Shown piece by piece: positions 1 to 8,876 of a stretch of 64,000 nt of DNA; position 1 is the stretch's first letter; each line of letters opens with the position of its first letter. Source of the DNA: Yoonia sp. BS5-3 (lineage in GTDB: Bacteria; Pseudomonadota; Alphaproteobacteria; Rhodobacterales; Rhodobacteraceae); the NCBI RefSeq assembly GCF_038069655.2, contig NZ_CP150951.2:372001-436000 (forward strand), given 5' to 3'. The position numbers and the translations under genes were made by a program. The notes below the pieces were generated by a model, which was not told where the DNA came from, searched no databases, and worked only from the letters and a program-made list of their open reading frames with translations.

Positions 1-2289
1 CGTGATCCGCGCAGCCTCGACCGTCATTTTGACGTCTTCAACAGCGGCGCGCGCTGTTTCAAGATCACCCAAGGATCCGGCGGCTTTCTCAGCCTCGGTC
101 AGGGCTTTGCGGGCATTCATCGCCTCCTCTTCATGGCGTTTCACAGCCAATCCAAGGCTTTCCATCTTCCCATGGGACAGGTTGCGATCCGCTTCGGCAC
201 GGCTGGCCGCGCGATTGGCATCGGCAACCGCCCGATCTGCATCGCGGCGGGCCGTGCGGGCCGCATGATCAGCCTCTGTCTGCGCCTTCAACAAGGCTGT
301 CAGCGCCTCATGCGCCTGCGCTGCACCGATCGCCGTTGCAGATGCTTCTTCCAGATCACGTTTCAACTCGGTCAACCGGTTAAGCTGCTGAAGCCGCAGG
401 GCCGCCGCCGATGGCGCATCCTCAGCGCCCGCGCGGAACCCATCCCAACGCCACAGATCGCCCTCAATCGACACAAGCCGCTGGCCGGGTTTCAAATCAG
501 CCTGTAAACGAGGGCCATCTGCCGCATCAACCAACCCGACCTGGCTCATCCGGCGGGCCAAAACCTCGGGCACGGTGACGTAATTTGTCAGCGCCATCAC
601 GCCTTCGGGCAAGGTCTGCAACGTGGCATAGCCGGGCAATAACGCCCAGCCCGATTTGGCACTGGCATCAACTTCTGGCGCGCGCAGATCATCGGCCAGC
701 GCCGCACCAAGCGCCTTTTCATAACCGCCCTGCACGCGCAAAAGATCAAGCACCTGCCCGCCTTCGGCCGTGTCTCGCTCGACCAATTTGGCCAGCGCGG
801 CCACCTCGGCGCGCAGCGCATTGGCCTCGCCTTCAGCCTCAGACCGCAGACCGCGCGCATCGCTTTCGCGCGCTTGAGTGTCCGCGCGGGCCGCTTCGGC
901 CTGGGTCAGCGCCTTATCTGCCGCCTCAGCCGCAACAACGGCTGCTTTCTCAGCCTCGCCAGCACGGGCAAAATCTGCCTCTGCCTGGGTCAGGGCCGTG
1001 CGCGCCTCTTCCATAGCGGTCTTTGCGCGGGCAGCCTCAGCTTCGCTTTTGTCCAGGGTTGTGCGGTTATCATCCACAAGACGCTGCGCCGATTGGTGAC
1101 GGGCCGCCAGCCGGGCCACATCTTCGGTCATCTGGGCTGCATCGGCCTCACGTTCTTGCAAAACACCCGCTGCTTCGCGCGCTGCCACATGGGCGGCCTC
1201 AAGCCGTTCGGTATGCCCCTCCCCGGCTTTTTCCAACTCGCGCGCTTCCCATTCCAGGCGTTCAATCGTCTCGCCGGCATCCTTGTTCAGCCCGCTTTCG
1301 CGTTCCATATCGCGGCCAAGCTGATCGATCCGGGATCGCAGCGTGTCGATCATATCAAGCGCGCGCTGTTCTTGATCTTTCAGCGTATCGCGCTGTACCT
1401 GCAGACGCTGCAACACCGCGGCGGCAATCGCCTCTTCCTCGCGCAGGGGCGGCAGAGCGTCTTCGGCAATCTGGCGGCCCTTTGACGCCTCACGCGCCGC
1501 TTTTTCCGCCTGCGCCGCGGCGGTCGTGCGCTCGCGCAATTGCGTTGTGGCGGCCAAAAGAGCCTCATCCGCCTCTTTCCAGCGCCGGAACAGCAGCATG
1601 CCTTCCGATTTGCGCAGCTTGTCCCCAATCTCGCGATAACGGGCTGCCTGACGGGCCTGACGGGCCAATTGCGCAAGCTGCGCTGCCAGCTGCTCAATCA
1701 CGTCATCCACGCGGGTCAGGTTGGTCTCTGCACCCTTCAGCTTCAACTCAGCCTCATGGCGGCGCTGATAAAGGCCCGAAATCCCCGCGGCCTCTTCCAG
1801 AATACGGCGGCGGGCCTTGGGCTTGGCGTTGATCAACTCCGAAATCTGCCCCTGCCGGACCAGCGCAGGCGAATGGGCCCCGGTTGAGGCATCAGCGAAC
1901 AGCATCTGCACATCGCGGGCACGGACATCTTTTGCGCCTACCTTATAGGCAGATCCCGCATCACGGGTGATCCGGCGAATGATCTCCAGATTATCTGCAT
2001 CATTAAAGGCGGCGGGGGCAAGACGCTCGCCATTGTCGATGATCAAAGACACTTCGGCAAAGTTACGGGCAGGACGCGAGGATGCACCGGCAAAGATCAC
2101 GTCCTCCATGCTGCCGCCGCGCATCGCCTTATGGCGGTTCTCACCCATGACCCAGCGCAAGGCTTCCAGCAGATTGGATTTACCGCAGCCATTGGGACCG
2201 ACAACACCGGTCAAACCATCAGCGATGATCAGATCGGTCGGATCAACGAAACTCTTAAAGCCGTTCAAACGGAGCTTACTAAATCGCAC
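1..2289 (-). CDS. smc: Chromosome segregation protein SMC (partial, 3' end beyond window)
   Basis: SMC is the ATPase of the SMC-ScpAB condensin, which compacts and segregates chromosomal origins. The visible 763 codons start at a GTG at 2289, giving the family-typical N-terminus MRFSKLRLNGFKSF. A Walker A motif GPNGCGKSN lies at about residues 31-39, followed by a long Ala/Glu/Arg-rich coiled coil. The globular hinge lies at roughly residues 500-620, where the heptads break and Gly/Pro appear, and a second coiled coil runs to the window edge. The signature motif and Walker B of the C-terminal head lie outside the window. Nothing looks broken. The start is inferred from conserved N-terminal alignment memory and a purine-rich stretch (gagcaggtag) upstream. 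Confidence 0.96.
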   Translation of the reverse strand, partial: MRFSKLRLNGFKSFVDPTDLIIADGLTGVVGPNGCGKSNLLEALRWVMGENRHKAMRGGSMEDVIFAGASSRPARNFAEVSLIIDNGERLAPAAFNDADNLEIIRRITRDAGSAYKVGAKDVRARDVQMLFADASTGAHSPALVRQGQISELINAKPKARRRILEEAAGISGLYQRRHEAELKLKGAETNLTRVDDVIEQLAAQLAQLARQARQAARYREIGDKLRKSEGMLLFRRWKEADEALLAATTQLRERTTAAAQAEKAAREASKGRQIAEDALPPLREEEAIAAAVLQRLQVQRDTLKDQEQRALDMIDTLRSRIDQLGRDMERESGLNKDAGETIERLEWEARELEKAGEGHTERLEAAHVAAREAAGVLQEREADAAQMTEDVARLAARHQSAQRLVDDNRTTLDKSEAEAARAKTAMEEARTALTQAEADFARAGEAEKAAVVAAEAADKALTQAEAARADTQARESDARGLRSEAEGEANALRAEVAALAKLVERDTAEGGQVLDLLRVQGGYEKALGAALADDLRAPEVDASAKSGWALLPGYATLQTLPEGVMALTNYVTVPEVLARRMSQVGLVDAADGPRLQADLKPGQRLVSIEGDLWRWDGFRAGAEDAPSAAALRLQQLNRLTELKRDLEEASATAIGAAQAHEALTALLKAQTEADHAARTARRDADRAVADANRAASRAEADRNLSHGKMESLGLAVKRHEEEAMNARKALTEAEKAAGSLGDLETARAAVEDVKMTVEAARIT

Positions 2290-2427
2290 GGGGACTACCT
2301 GCTCTTGATTCCCTGACGTTGAACAAGACTGTCCTGTGGGCCGCGCTCGTGTCAACGAAAGCAAACAAGATAAGGGGATTTCCCCGCACTTATCCACAAG
2401 ATATTGCGGATATCCGCTTCTTATTTC

Positions 2428-2456
2428 CCAAAATACTCCCGCCGGAGGCAGCAAAA
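2428..2456. repeat. Dispersed intergenic repeat, copy 1 (CTCCCGCCGGAG core)
   Basis: A short element built on CTCC-CGCC-GGAG, with A/T-rich flanks (CCAAAATA before, GGCAGCAAAA after). It lies between smc and the B12 riboswitch. A near-identical stretch occurs inside cobN at 5966-5992. From memory, elements of this type (GCCTCCGGCGGGRATATTT on the other strand) are scattered between genes in Rhodobacteraceae; their function is unknown. The rest of 2290-2534 shows no convincing gene. Confidence 0.5.
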
Positions 2457-2534
2457 GGCGCAGCGCCGCGCCATTTTGTCGGTTTCGGCCTTGACGGAGC
2501 CAATGGCAAAAGCGCACACCTTTGCACATATGGT

Positions 2535-2715
2535 TCCCCGATCCGTGCCAAGCACAGGGGATGAAATGGGAATGTGGATAGGGCCGATCTTCATCAGAGG
2601 CCCCAAGCCACAGCCGCCCCCGCGACTGTATGCGCAGAGCGCGTTGCGACAATGCCACTGGGACACCGGGAAGGCCGCAACCCGCAGCGACGCGCAAGCC
2701 AGGAGACCAGCCATA
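2535..2715 (+). ncRNA. Cobalamin (adenosylcobalamin) riboswitch
   Basis: Conserved blocks of the B12 aptamer appear in order: GATGAAATGGGAAtGTGG near 2559-2577, then GCCGCCCCCGCGACTGT around 2613-2630, then GCCACTGGG-acac-CGGGAAGGCC around 2654-2677, and finally a near-consensus B12 box, AAGCCAGGAGACCAGCC, at 2696-2712. The element sits about 230 nt upstream of cobW and heads the B12 gene run, so it probably represses the cluster when cobalamin is abundant. Boundaries are approximate; the P1 closing stem was not resolved. Whether control is by translation or termination is unclear, because no terminator with a U-tract is visible before cobW. Confidence 0.93.
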
Positions 2716-2942
2716 CAAGAACAATGCAACTTGCCGTCGGGGTTGGCGGCACAGGAGGAACAGATGTGTAGAACACCCGATACCGCACACGGCAGCAAAT
2801 CGGATCCGATGCCAGACCGCGCCCGCATTCCAGCCATTTGGCTGCATCCGAACATCACCTGACGCGCCAAACCAATCTTGTCGTATGGCGGCCCCGCAGG
2901 GCCGGCATTCCATTTGGAAACAGCCAGATCAAAGAGACCACC
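2716..2942 (+). promoter_or_regulatory. Leader between the B12 riboswitch and cobW
   Basis: This 227-nt stretch is unusually long for a riboswitch-to-gene spacer. It holds a 15-residue reading frame with ATG at 2724 (product MQLAVGVGGTGGTDV, stop at 2769-2771), another short frame at 2812-2862, and a small GGCCC-CGCA-GGGCC hairpin at 2890-2903. There is no poly-U run, so it is not an obvious intrinsic terminator. I cannot support a real gene here. Confidence 0.4.
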
Positions 2943-4004
2943 ATGCCCGCAAAAATCCCAGCCACCGTTGTCACCGGCTTTCTAGGCGCCGGAAAAACCA
3001 CACTTATCCGCCACATGCTGCAAAACGCCCAAGGCAAAAAGATCGCGCTGATCATCAATGAATTCGGCGATCTTGGGGTCGATGGCGACATTCTCAAAGG
3101 CTGCGGGATCGAAACCTGCACCGAAGACGATATCGTTGAGCTCTCCAACGGCTGCATCTGCTGCACCGTGGCCGATGATTTCATCCCCACAATGGAAACG
3201 CTTCTCGCCCGCGAAGACAAACCAGATCACATCGTCATCGAAACCTCCGGGCTCGCGCTCCCGCAACCTTTGGTGCGGGCGTTCAACTGGCCCGGCATAT
3301 CGACCCAAGTCACCGTAGATGGCGTCGTCACCGTGGTCGACGGGCGCGCCGCGCATGATGGGCAATTCGCGCATAATGTTGCGGCGGTCGACGCCCAGCG
3401 CGCACAAGACGAAAACCTCGACCACGAAACCCCACTTTCCGAGCTTTTCGAAGATCAGGTGGCCTGCGCCGATATGATCGTCGTGAACAAAACCGACCTG
3501 CTCAGCGCCGATGAGGCGACAACGCTGACTGGCCAGCTCAAATCAGACGCCCGCGACGGGGTTCAGGTGGTCAAAGCCGCCATGGGCGCGCTGCCCGTTG
3601 ACGTTCTTCTGGGTCAGGGGATCGGTGCCGAAACGGACATGGCCGCGCGGCATGAACACCACCATCATTACCACCATGATGATGAAGACGACCATGATCA
3701 TCACCATCACGATCATGACCATGATGATTTCGAAAGCTTCGTTGTCGGACGCGGCGAAATCGAAGATGCAGATGCCTTCACTGCCCAAGTGGCCAAAGTG
3801 ATCAACGACCATGGCATCCTGCGACTCAAAGGCTTTATCGCCGTTGCGGGCAAACCTATGCGGCTGACCTTGCAGGCGGTCGGTCCGCGCATCGACACGT
3901 ATTTCGACCAGCCCTTTGGCGATACTCCCCGCGCAACAAAGCTGGTCGTCATCGGCGAGGCCGGGCTGGATCACGCCGCCATCAGCGCTGCCTTGCAAGC
4001 ATGA
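2943..4004 (+). CDS. cobW: CobW family GTP-binding metallochaperone
   Basis: A 353-residue G3E-family GTPase thought to deliver cobalt for cobalamin synthesis. The Walker A motif GFLGAGKT is at residues 12-19, the family's metal-binding CICC at 71-74, and an NKTD guanine-specificity motif at about 180. A strikingly His/Asp-rich loop (14 His within residues 237-262) probably holds metal ions. The C-terminal CobW_C domain follows. The start was chosen at ATG 2943 because it follows AAAGAGACC and gives the family N-terminus MPAKIPATVVTGFLGAGKTT; an in-frame extension upstream would run into the leader. It lies downstream of the cobalamin riboswitch and overlaps the next gene by 4 bp. Confidence 0.95.
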   Translation: MPAKIPATVVTGFLGAGKTTLIRHMLQNAQGKKIALIINEFGDLGVDGDILKGCGIETCTEDDIVELSNGCICCTVADDFIPTMETLLAREDKPDHIVIETSGLALPQPLVRAFNWPGISTQVTVDGVVTVVDGRAAHDGQFAHNVAAVDAQRAQDENLDHETPLSELFEDQVACADMIVVNKTDLLSADEATTLTGQLKSDARDGVQVVKAAMGALPVDVLLGQGIGAETDMAARHEHHHHYHHDDEDDHDHHHHDHDHDDFESFVVGRGEIEDADAFTAQVAKVINDHGILRLKGFIAVAGKPMRLTLQAVGPRIDTYFDQPFGDTPRATKLVVIGEAGLDHAAISAALQA

Positions 4005-4450
4005 TCATCGTCGAACGGACAGATCCGCATCACCCGCAGGCCACCGCGCTATTGCAGCAAAGCCACGCGCTGATGCAAAGCCTCTTTCCGCCCGAAGACA
4101 ATTTCTATCTGGAAATCGACGATCTGGTTGCCGATCACATCCATTTCTTCACCGCACGCGAAGGCGATCAGATCCTGGGCACCGGGGCCATCGCGCTCAA
4201 AACCGGCTATGCCGAAATCAAATCAATGTTCGTCGATGAGGCCGCGCGCGGCAAAGGGATCGCAGACGCGCTCATGCGCCAGCTTGAGGATACCGCGCGC
4301 GACGAGGGGGCAAGCATCATAAAGCTCGAAACCGGCAACCTCCTCCATGCCGCGCATAAGCTTTACAAACGGCACGGGTTCACCGAATGCGGCGTCTTTG
4401 GCGATTATGTCGAAGCGAACAGCTCGATCTTCATGGAGAAACCCCTGTGA
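4001..4450 (+). CDS. GNAT family N-acetyltransferase
   Basis: A 149-residue single-domain GNAT acetyltransferase. The acetyl-CoA pyrophosphate-binding loop reads ARGKGIADALM at about residues 86-96, after the beta4 strand (EIKSMFVDE). The C-terminal segment LYKRHGFTECGVFGDY is also typical of the fold. The substrate is unknown. The ATG overlaps the cobW stop codon (ATGA), so the two genes are very likely translationally coupled, and the gene shares the riboswitch-controlled transcript. A link to B12 is positional only. Confidence 0.88.
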   Translation: MIIVERTDPHHPQATALLQQSHALMQSLFPPEDNFYLEIDDLVADHIHFFTAREGDQILGTGAIALKTGYAEIKSMFVDEAARGKGIADALMRQLEDTARDEGASIIKLETGNLLHAAHKLYKRHGFTECGVFGDYVEANSSIFMEKPL

Positions 4451-4473
4451 TCCCCGGTTGCGCCTGCCCTGGA

Positions 4474-4486
4474 CCCCGATCCGGGG
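4474..4486. repeat. Short palindrome CCCCG-ATC-CGGGG before cobN
   Basis: A perfect 5-bp inverted repeat with a 3-nt centre lies in the 48-bp gap between the GNAT gene and cobN. The surrounding gaccccgatccggggcc resembles GC-rich intergenic hairpins that recur in this bacterial family. A loop this short may simply be a repeat relic rather than a terminator, since cobN follows at once. Confidence 0.35.
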
Positions 4487-4498
4487 CCTCGACCTGAC

Positions 4499-7400
4499 AT
4501 GCATCTGCTCGCCGCCACCCCCGGGGCCATCAGCGACGGCAATGAGCCGGTCGATCTGGCCCAAACGCCCGCCGATCTGGTGATCATCTCCGCCGCCGAT
4601 ACCGAGCTTGCGGCGCTCTCGGCCGCACGGTCCGAAATGACCGACCCACCCAGTCTGCGGCTGGCCAATATGATGCATCTGACGCACCCGATGTCCGTCG
4701 ATCTGCATCTGGACAATTGCGCCACAAAATCACGGCTGGTGATCGCGCGCATCCTTGGCGGCGCGGGCTATTGGAAATACGGGCTCACGCAATATTCGGC
4801 GCGGCTGCATGCGGCGGGCATCCCCTTTGCGGCGCTGCCCGGCGATGACAAACCTGATCCCGAACTACGCGCGCTTTCGACAATTCCCGAAGAGGATTAC
4901 GATCGCCTGTGGTCCTATTTGGTCGAAGGTGGGCCAGAGAATTGCACCAATCTGCTCGCCCACGCCAAAACGATGCTGGATGGCAGCGAGACGCCCCCTG
5001 CCCCCGCCTCGCTCTTGCGGGCGGGTGTCTACTGGCCCGGCGCAGGCATCGCCGATCTTGCCGCAGCGCAGGGTGATTGGAGGGCAGATGCACCCATCGT
5101 GCCGATCATCTTCTACCGCGCGCTGGTCCAAGGCGGCGGCCTGAACCCGATCAACCGGCTCACCCGCAGCCTTTTGCGCGCAGGATTGAACCCCTTGCCG
5201 ATTTTCGTGGCCAGCCTCAAAGACCCGGTCAGCACCGCCACACTGCACAGGCTATTGGCCGAGGCCCCGCCCGATGTGATCCTCAACTGCACCGCCTTCG
5301 CGGTCGGCTCTCCTCATGACGGCGACGACAGCCCGGCCAACCCGCTGCTGGCCAATAACGCGCCGATCTTTCAGGTCATCCTGTCGGGCGCCTCTGAGGA
5401 CAGCTGGGCAGGCAGCCCCCAGGGCCTCACTGCCCGCGACATCGCGATGAATGTCGCCCTGCCCGAGGTGGACGGGCGGGTCCTGGCGCGCGCGGTCAGT
5501 TTCAAAGGCGAGGCATTCTTTGACGAAGCTACCGAATGCCCTATCGCCACCTATCAGGCACGCGGGGATCGGATCGACTTTACCACAGCGCTCGCCAAAA
5601 ACTGGGCACAACTGCGGCACACACCCGCCAGCGCCAAGAAAACCGCGCTGATCCTCGCCAACTACCCCAACAAGGACGGACGGCTGGCCAATGGTGTCGG
5701 ACTGGACACGCCTGCAGGCACCGTTCACGTGCTGAACTTGCTCAAGGCCGAGGGTCACAAAGTCACGCCGCCCAAAGACAGCGCCGCCCTGATGGATCAG
5801 ATCATGGCCGGTCCCACGAACTGGCTGACCGACAGATCCGATAAGGAAGGCGGCGAAGTCCTACCGCTCGATATCTACAAAAAACATTTCGAAACGCTCC
5901 CCTGGGACCTCAAGGATCAAATAAACACACGCTGGGGCAAACCGGAATACGATCCTTTCTTTTGGCCAGAAATATCCCCGCCGGAGGCAAAAACCAGCGC
6001 CGGTTTCGCCCTCTCCATCCACCGTTTCGGCAACGCGGTGGTAGGCATCCAACCCGCACGCGGCTACAATATCGACCCTACAGAGACCTATCACTCCCCT
6101 GACCTGGTTCCGCCGCATAACTATCTGGCCTTCTATTTCTGGCTGCGGCACCACTGGGGGGCGGATGCGATTGTGCATATGGGCAAACATGGCAATCTCG
6201 AATGGCTACCGGGCAAAGCGGTCGCCCTTTCAGAAAACTGCTGGCCCGAGGCGATCTTCGGCCCCACTCCGCATATCTACCCATTCATCGTGAACGATCC
6301 CGGCGAAGGGACCCAAGCTAAAAGGCGGACATCTGCGGTGATCATCGACCACCTGACCCCGCCACTGACGCGTGCCGAAAGCTACGGGCCGCTGCGCGAC
6401 CTCGAGGCGCTGGTGGATGAATATTACGAAGCCGCTGGCGTCGACCCACGACGGATCGATCACCTGCGGCGCGAAATCCTCTCGCTTTCTGAAGTCAGCG
6501 GGCTATCCAAAGACGCAGGCTTCACCGGCGACACCGATAGCGACCTTGGCAAACTCGACGCTTATCTGTGCGAGCTTAAAGAGGCGCAAATCCGCGACGG
6601 GCTGCACATCTTCGGGCGATCTCCGCAAGGACAACAAGAACGGGATCTGGCAATCGCTCTGGCGCGAGTGCCACGCGGGAACGGCAAGGGGGAAAATGCC
6701 TCACTGCTGCGCGCGCTGGCAAAAGACCTCGATCTCAACATCGACCCGCTTGATTGCGACCTCAGCGCGCCAGCAACCCAAAAACCCGACATACTCAAAA
6801 ACGACACAATCTGGCGCACGAATGGCGACAGCGTCGAACGGCTCGAAAACCTTAGCCAGCAGCTCCTGCGGGACGGGGGGTGGGGCGATGTGGGGGTCAC
6901 CCCACGAGCGTCACAATCCGTCCTCACCCATATCCAAAATCACATATTGCCCACGATCCGGGCCTGCGGCGGGGCCGAGGGGGCGGGCCTCCTCACCGCC
7001 CTCAAGGGGCACTTCGTCAGCCCAGGCCCGTCCGGCGCACCGACGCGCGGGCGGCTTGATGTGCTACCCACAGGGCGCAATTTCTACAGTGTCGACAGCC
7101 GGGCCGTCCCCACCCCAACCGCTTGGGCGCTGGGATGGAAATCGGCCGGGCTGCTAATCGACAAATACCTGCAAGACCATGGCGATTGGCCGCGCCATTT
7201 GCTGATCACCGCCTGGGGCACAGCCAATATGCGCACGGGCGGTGACGACATTGCCCAGGCGCTCGCGCTGATGGGGGTCAAACCCACCTGGGACAGCGCC
7301 AACCGTCGGGTCACCGGGTTTGACATGCTGCCCCAATCAATCCTCGGGCGGCCCCGGGTCGATGTGACCTTGCGCATATCGGGCTTTTTTCGGGATGCCT

Positions 7401-8203
7401 TCCCCCAACTGGTCGCCCTGGTCGACAGCGCAGCCAAAGCGATTCAGGACTTGGACGAAGCGGGCGACATCAACCCCGCCGCCGAAGCTGCGCGGCAGGG
7501 TCAAGACAGCGCTCGCGTTTTTGGCTCAAAACCCGGGGCCTATGGGGCGGGGCTGCAAGCGCTGATTGATGAACGGATCTGGGCTGACAAATCCGACTTT
7601 GCCGAGGCCTATCTGGAATGGGGCAGCTACGCTTACGGGGCTGGAAAGGACGGACAAAAGAGCCGGCCCTCCTTCGAAACCCGGCTCAAACAAACCGACG
7701 CCATTGTCCAAAACCAGGACAACCGGGAACATGATCTCTTGGATAGCGACGACTATTACCAATTCGAAGGCGGGGCCGCCGCGGCGATCAGCACGCTGCA
7801 AGGGCAAGACAGGCCGATCTACCATAATGATCATTCCCGGCCCGAACGGCCCGTCATTCGGACGCTGGATGATGAAATCGGACGGGTCGTGCGCAGCAGG
7901 GTGGTGAACCCCAAATGGATCGATGGGGTCAAACGGCACGGGTACAAAGGCGCGTTCGAAATAGCCGCAACGGTCGACTACCTCTTTGCCTTTGCCGCGA
8001 CCACCAGGGCGGTGCGCAACCATCATTTCGATCTGGTCGAAGAGGCCTTTATCAAGGATGAGGCCACCCGGGATTTCATTGCCGAGGCCAACGCTCCTGC
8101 GCTCAAAGAAATCGCCGAACGGCTGCAAGAGGCGATTGATCGGGATCTTTGGCAGCCGAAATCAAATTCAGCGCGAGCGCGCATCGCGGGGTTATTGACT
8201 TAG
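4499..8203 (+). CDS. cobN: Cobaltochelatase subunit CobN
   Basis: A 1,234-residue protein matching the large subunit of the aerobic-pathway cobaltochelatase CobNST, which inserts Co2+ into hydrogenobyrinic acid a,c-diamide in the cytoplasm at the cost of ATP. Family landmarks visible are GGAGYWKYGL near the N-terminus, HMGKHGNLEWLPGKAVALS around residue 560, NFYSVDSRAVPTPTAW at about 860-875, and the C-terminal magnesium-chelatase-H-like part (AWGTANMRTGGDDIAQALAL, then RVTGFDMLPQSILGRPRVDVTLRISGFFRD). Length is close to other CobN proteins. Residues of about 489-500 (WPEISPPEAKTS) coincide with a dispersed DNA repeat and look like inserted sequence. cobS and cobT are not in the window. The start at 4499 has no strong Shine-Dalgarno site. 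Confidence 0.96.
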   Translation: MHLLAATPGAISDGNEPVDLAQTPADLVIISAADTELAALSAARSEMTDPPSLRLANMMHLTHPMSVDLHLDNCATKSRLVIARILGGAGYWKYGLTQYSARLHAAGIPFAALPGDDKPDPELRALSTIPEEDYDRLWSYLVEGGPENCTNLLAHAKTMLDGSETPPAPASLLRAGVYWPGAGIADLAAAQGDWRADAPIVPIIFYRALVQGGGLNPINRLTRSLLRAGLNPLPIFVASLKDPVSTATLHRLLAEAPPDVILNCTAFAVGSPHDGDDSPANPLLANNAPIFQVILSGASEDSWAGSPQGLTARDIAMNVALPEVDGRVLARAVSFKGEAFFDEATECPIATYQARGDRIDFTTALAKNWAQLRHTPASAKKTALILANYPNKDGRLANGVGLDTPAGTVHVLNLLKAEGHKVTPPKDSAALMDQIMAGPTNWLTDRSDKEGGEVLPLDIYKKHFETLPWDLKDQINTRWGKPEYDPFFWPEISPPEAKTSAGFALSIHRFGNAVVGIQPARGYNIDPTETYHSPDLVPPHNYLAFYFWLRHHWGADAIVHMGKHGNLEWLPGKAVALSENCWPEAIFGPTPHIYPFIVNDPGEGTQAKRRTSAVIIDHLTPPLTRAESYGPLRDLEALVDEYYEAAGVDPRRIDHLRREILSLSEVSGLSKDAGFTGDTDSDLGKLDAYLCELKEAQIRDGLHIFGRSPQGQQERDLAIALARVPRGNGKGENASLLRALAKDLDLNIDPLDCDLSAPATQKPDILKNDTIWRTNGDSVERLENLSQQLLRDGGWGDVGVTPRASQSVLTHIQNHILPTIRACGGAEGAGLLTALKGHFVSPGPSGAPTRGRLDVLPTGRNFYSVDSRAVPTPTAWALGWKSAGLLIDKYLQDHGDWPRHLLITAWGTANMRTGGDDIAQALALMGVKPTWDSANRRVTGFDMLPQSILGRPRVDVTLRISGFFRDAFPQLVALVDSAAKAIQDLDEAGDINPAAEAARQGQDSARVFGSKPGAYGAGLQALIDERIWADKSDFAEAYLEWGSYAYGAGKDGQKSRPSFETRLKQTDAIVQNQDNREHDLLDSDDYYQFEGGAAAAISTLQGQDRPIYHNDHSRPERPVIRTLDDEIGRVVRSRVVNPKWIDGVKRHGYKGAFEIAATVDYLFAFAATTRAVRNHHFDLVEEAFIKDEATRDFIAEANAPALKEIAERLQEAIDRDLWQPKSNSARARIAGLLT
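5966..5992. repeat. Dispersed repeat, copy 2, inside the cobN reading frame
   Basis: CCAGAAATATCCCCGCCGGAGGCAAAA closely matches the intergenic copy at 2428-2456: both have CC-R-AAATA, a C-rich run, GCCGGAGGC and an A-run. It keeps the cobN frame open and encodes roughly PEISPPEAK, directly before the conserved RFGNAVVGIQPARGYNID block. The similarity is seen in the sequence; insertion is inferred. Confidence 0.5.
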
Positions 8204-8204
8204 G

Positions 8205-8828
8205 ATGAGCCTCCGCCCCGAAAATAACGCGCATCTGCGCTTTGCCGATGGGTCCGATGCGGTGCAGAAAAGCGCATTGGTCAATATCGTCAAAGCCTGC
8301 CCGCCGCTGATGGATGCTTTCAAACAGGCCCGGTCCCTTAACCTGCCCGATTGGTGGATCGTATCGGGGGCGATCTACAATCAGGTTTGGAACCACCTGA
8401 CCGGCAAGCCCGATCTTTACGGGGTCAAAGATATCGATCTGTTCTATTTTGACCCCGATACCAGCTATGCCGCAGAGGATAAGATCATCGGGCGCGCCGC
8501 AACGCATTTCGACACGCCTGTCCCGATTGAGCCACGCAATCAGGCCCGGGTGCATCTTTGGTATAAGGACCATTTTGGACAGGATTACGATCCGCTGCGC
8601 AAAGCCACGGACGGGATTGATAATTTTGCGTGCAAGACCCATGCGGTCGGGATGCGCCTGAATGCAGATGATGATTTCACCATCTACGCGCCGTTTGGGT
8701 TGAATGACATATTCAGCTTTCGACTGACCCCGCATACGATCCGTGACAACAAAGCCAGCCATCTGGCCAAGGGTCAACGGCAGATGGCGCTCTGGCCGCA
8801 GCTGACCTTTGTGCCCTGGCCAGATTGA
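8205..8828 (+). CDS. Nucleotidyltransferase family protein (NTP_transf_6-like)
   Basis: A 207-residue protein of the family once called DUF925 (PF06042), related in fold to nucleotidyltransferases. The DxD-like catalytic stretch is KDIDLFYFD at about residues 74-82, and the pattern WWIVSGAIYNQVWNHLTG just before it is family-typical. The substrate is unknown. It starts 1 bp after the cobN stop (taggATG), so it belongs to the same transcript. A role in B12 synthesis is not established; linkage may be coincidental. Confidence 0.85.
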   Translation: MSLRPENNAHLRFADGSDAVQKSALVNIVKACPPLMDAFKQARSLNLPDWWIVSGAIYNQVWNHLTGKPDLYGVKDIDLFYFDPDTSYAAEDKIIGRAATHFDTPVPIEPRNQARVHLWYKDHFGQDYDPLRKATDGIDNFACKTHAVGMRLNADDDFTIYAPFGLNDIFSFRLTPHTIRDNKASHLAKGQRQMALWPQLTFVPWPD

Positions 8829-8876
8829 ACCCCGCCCCCCAAGCCGATACGCTGATCCCCAACACAGGAGCCGCCG

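Noticed and set aside
2404..2862. 152-codon open frame running through the B12 riboswitch
   Set aside because: It overlaps the conserved aptamer blocks, has no ribosome site and no recognisable protein motif.
3651..3728. CAT/CAC-rich stretch as a DNA tandem repeat
   Set aside because: It is in-frame His/Asp codons of CobW, with no regular repeat unit.
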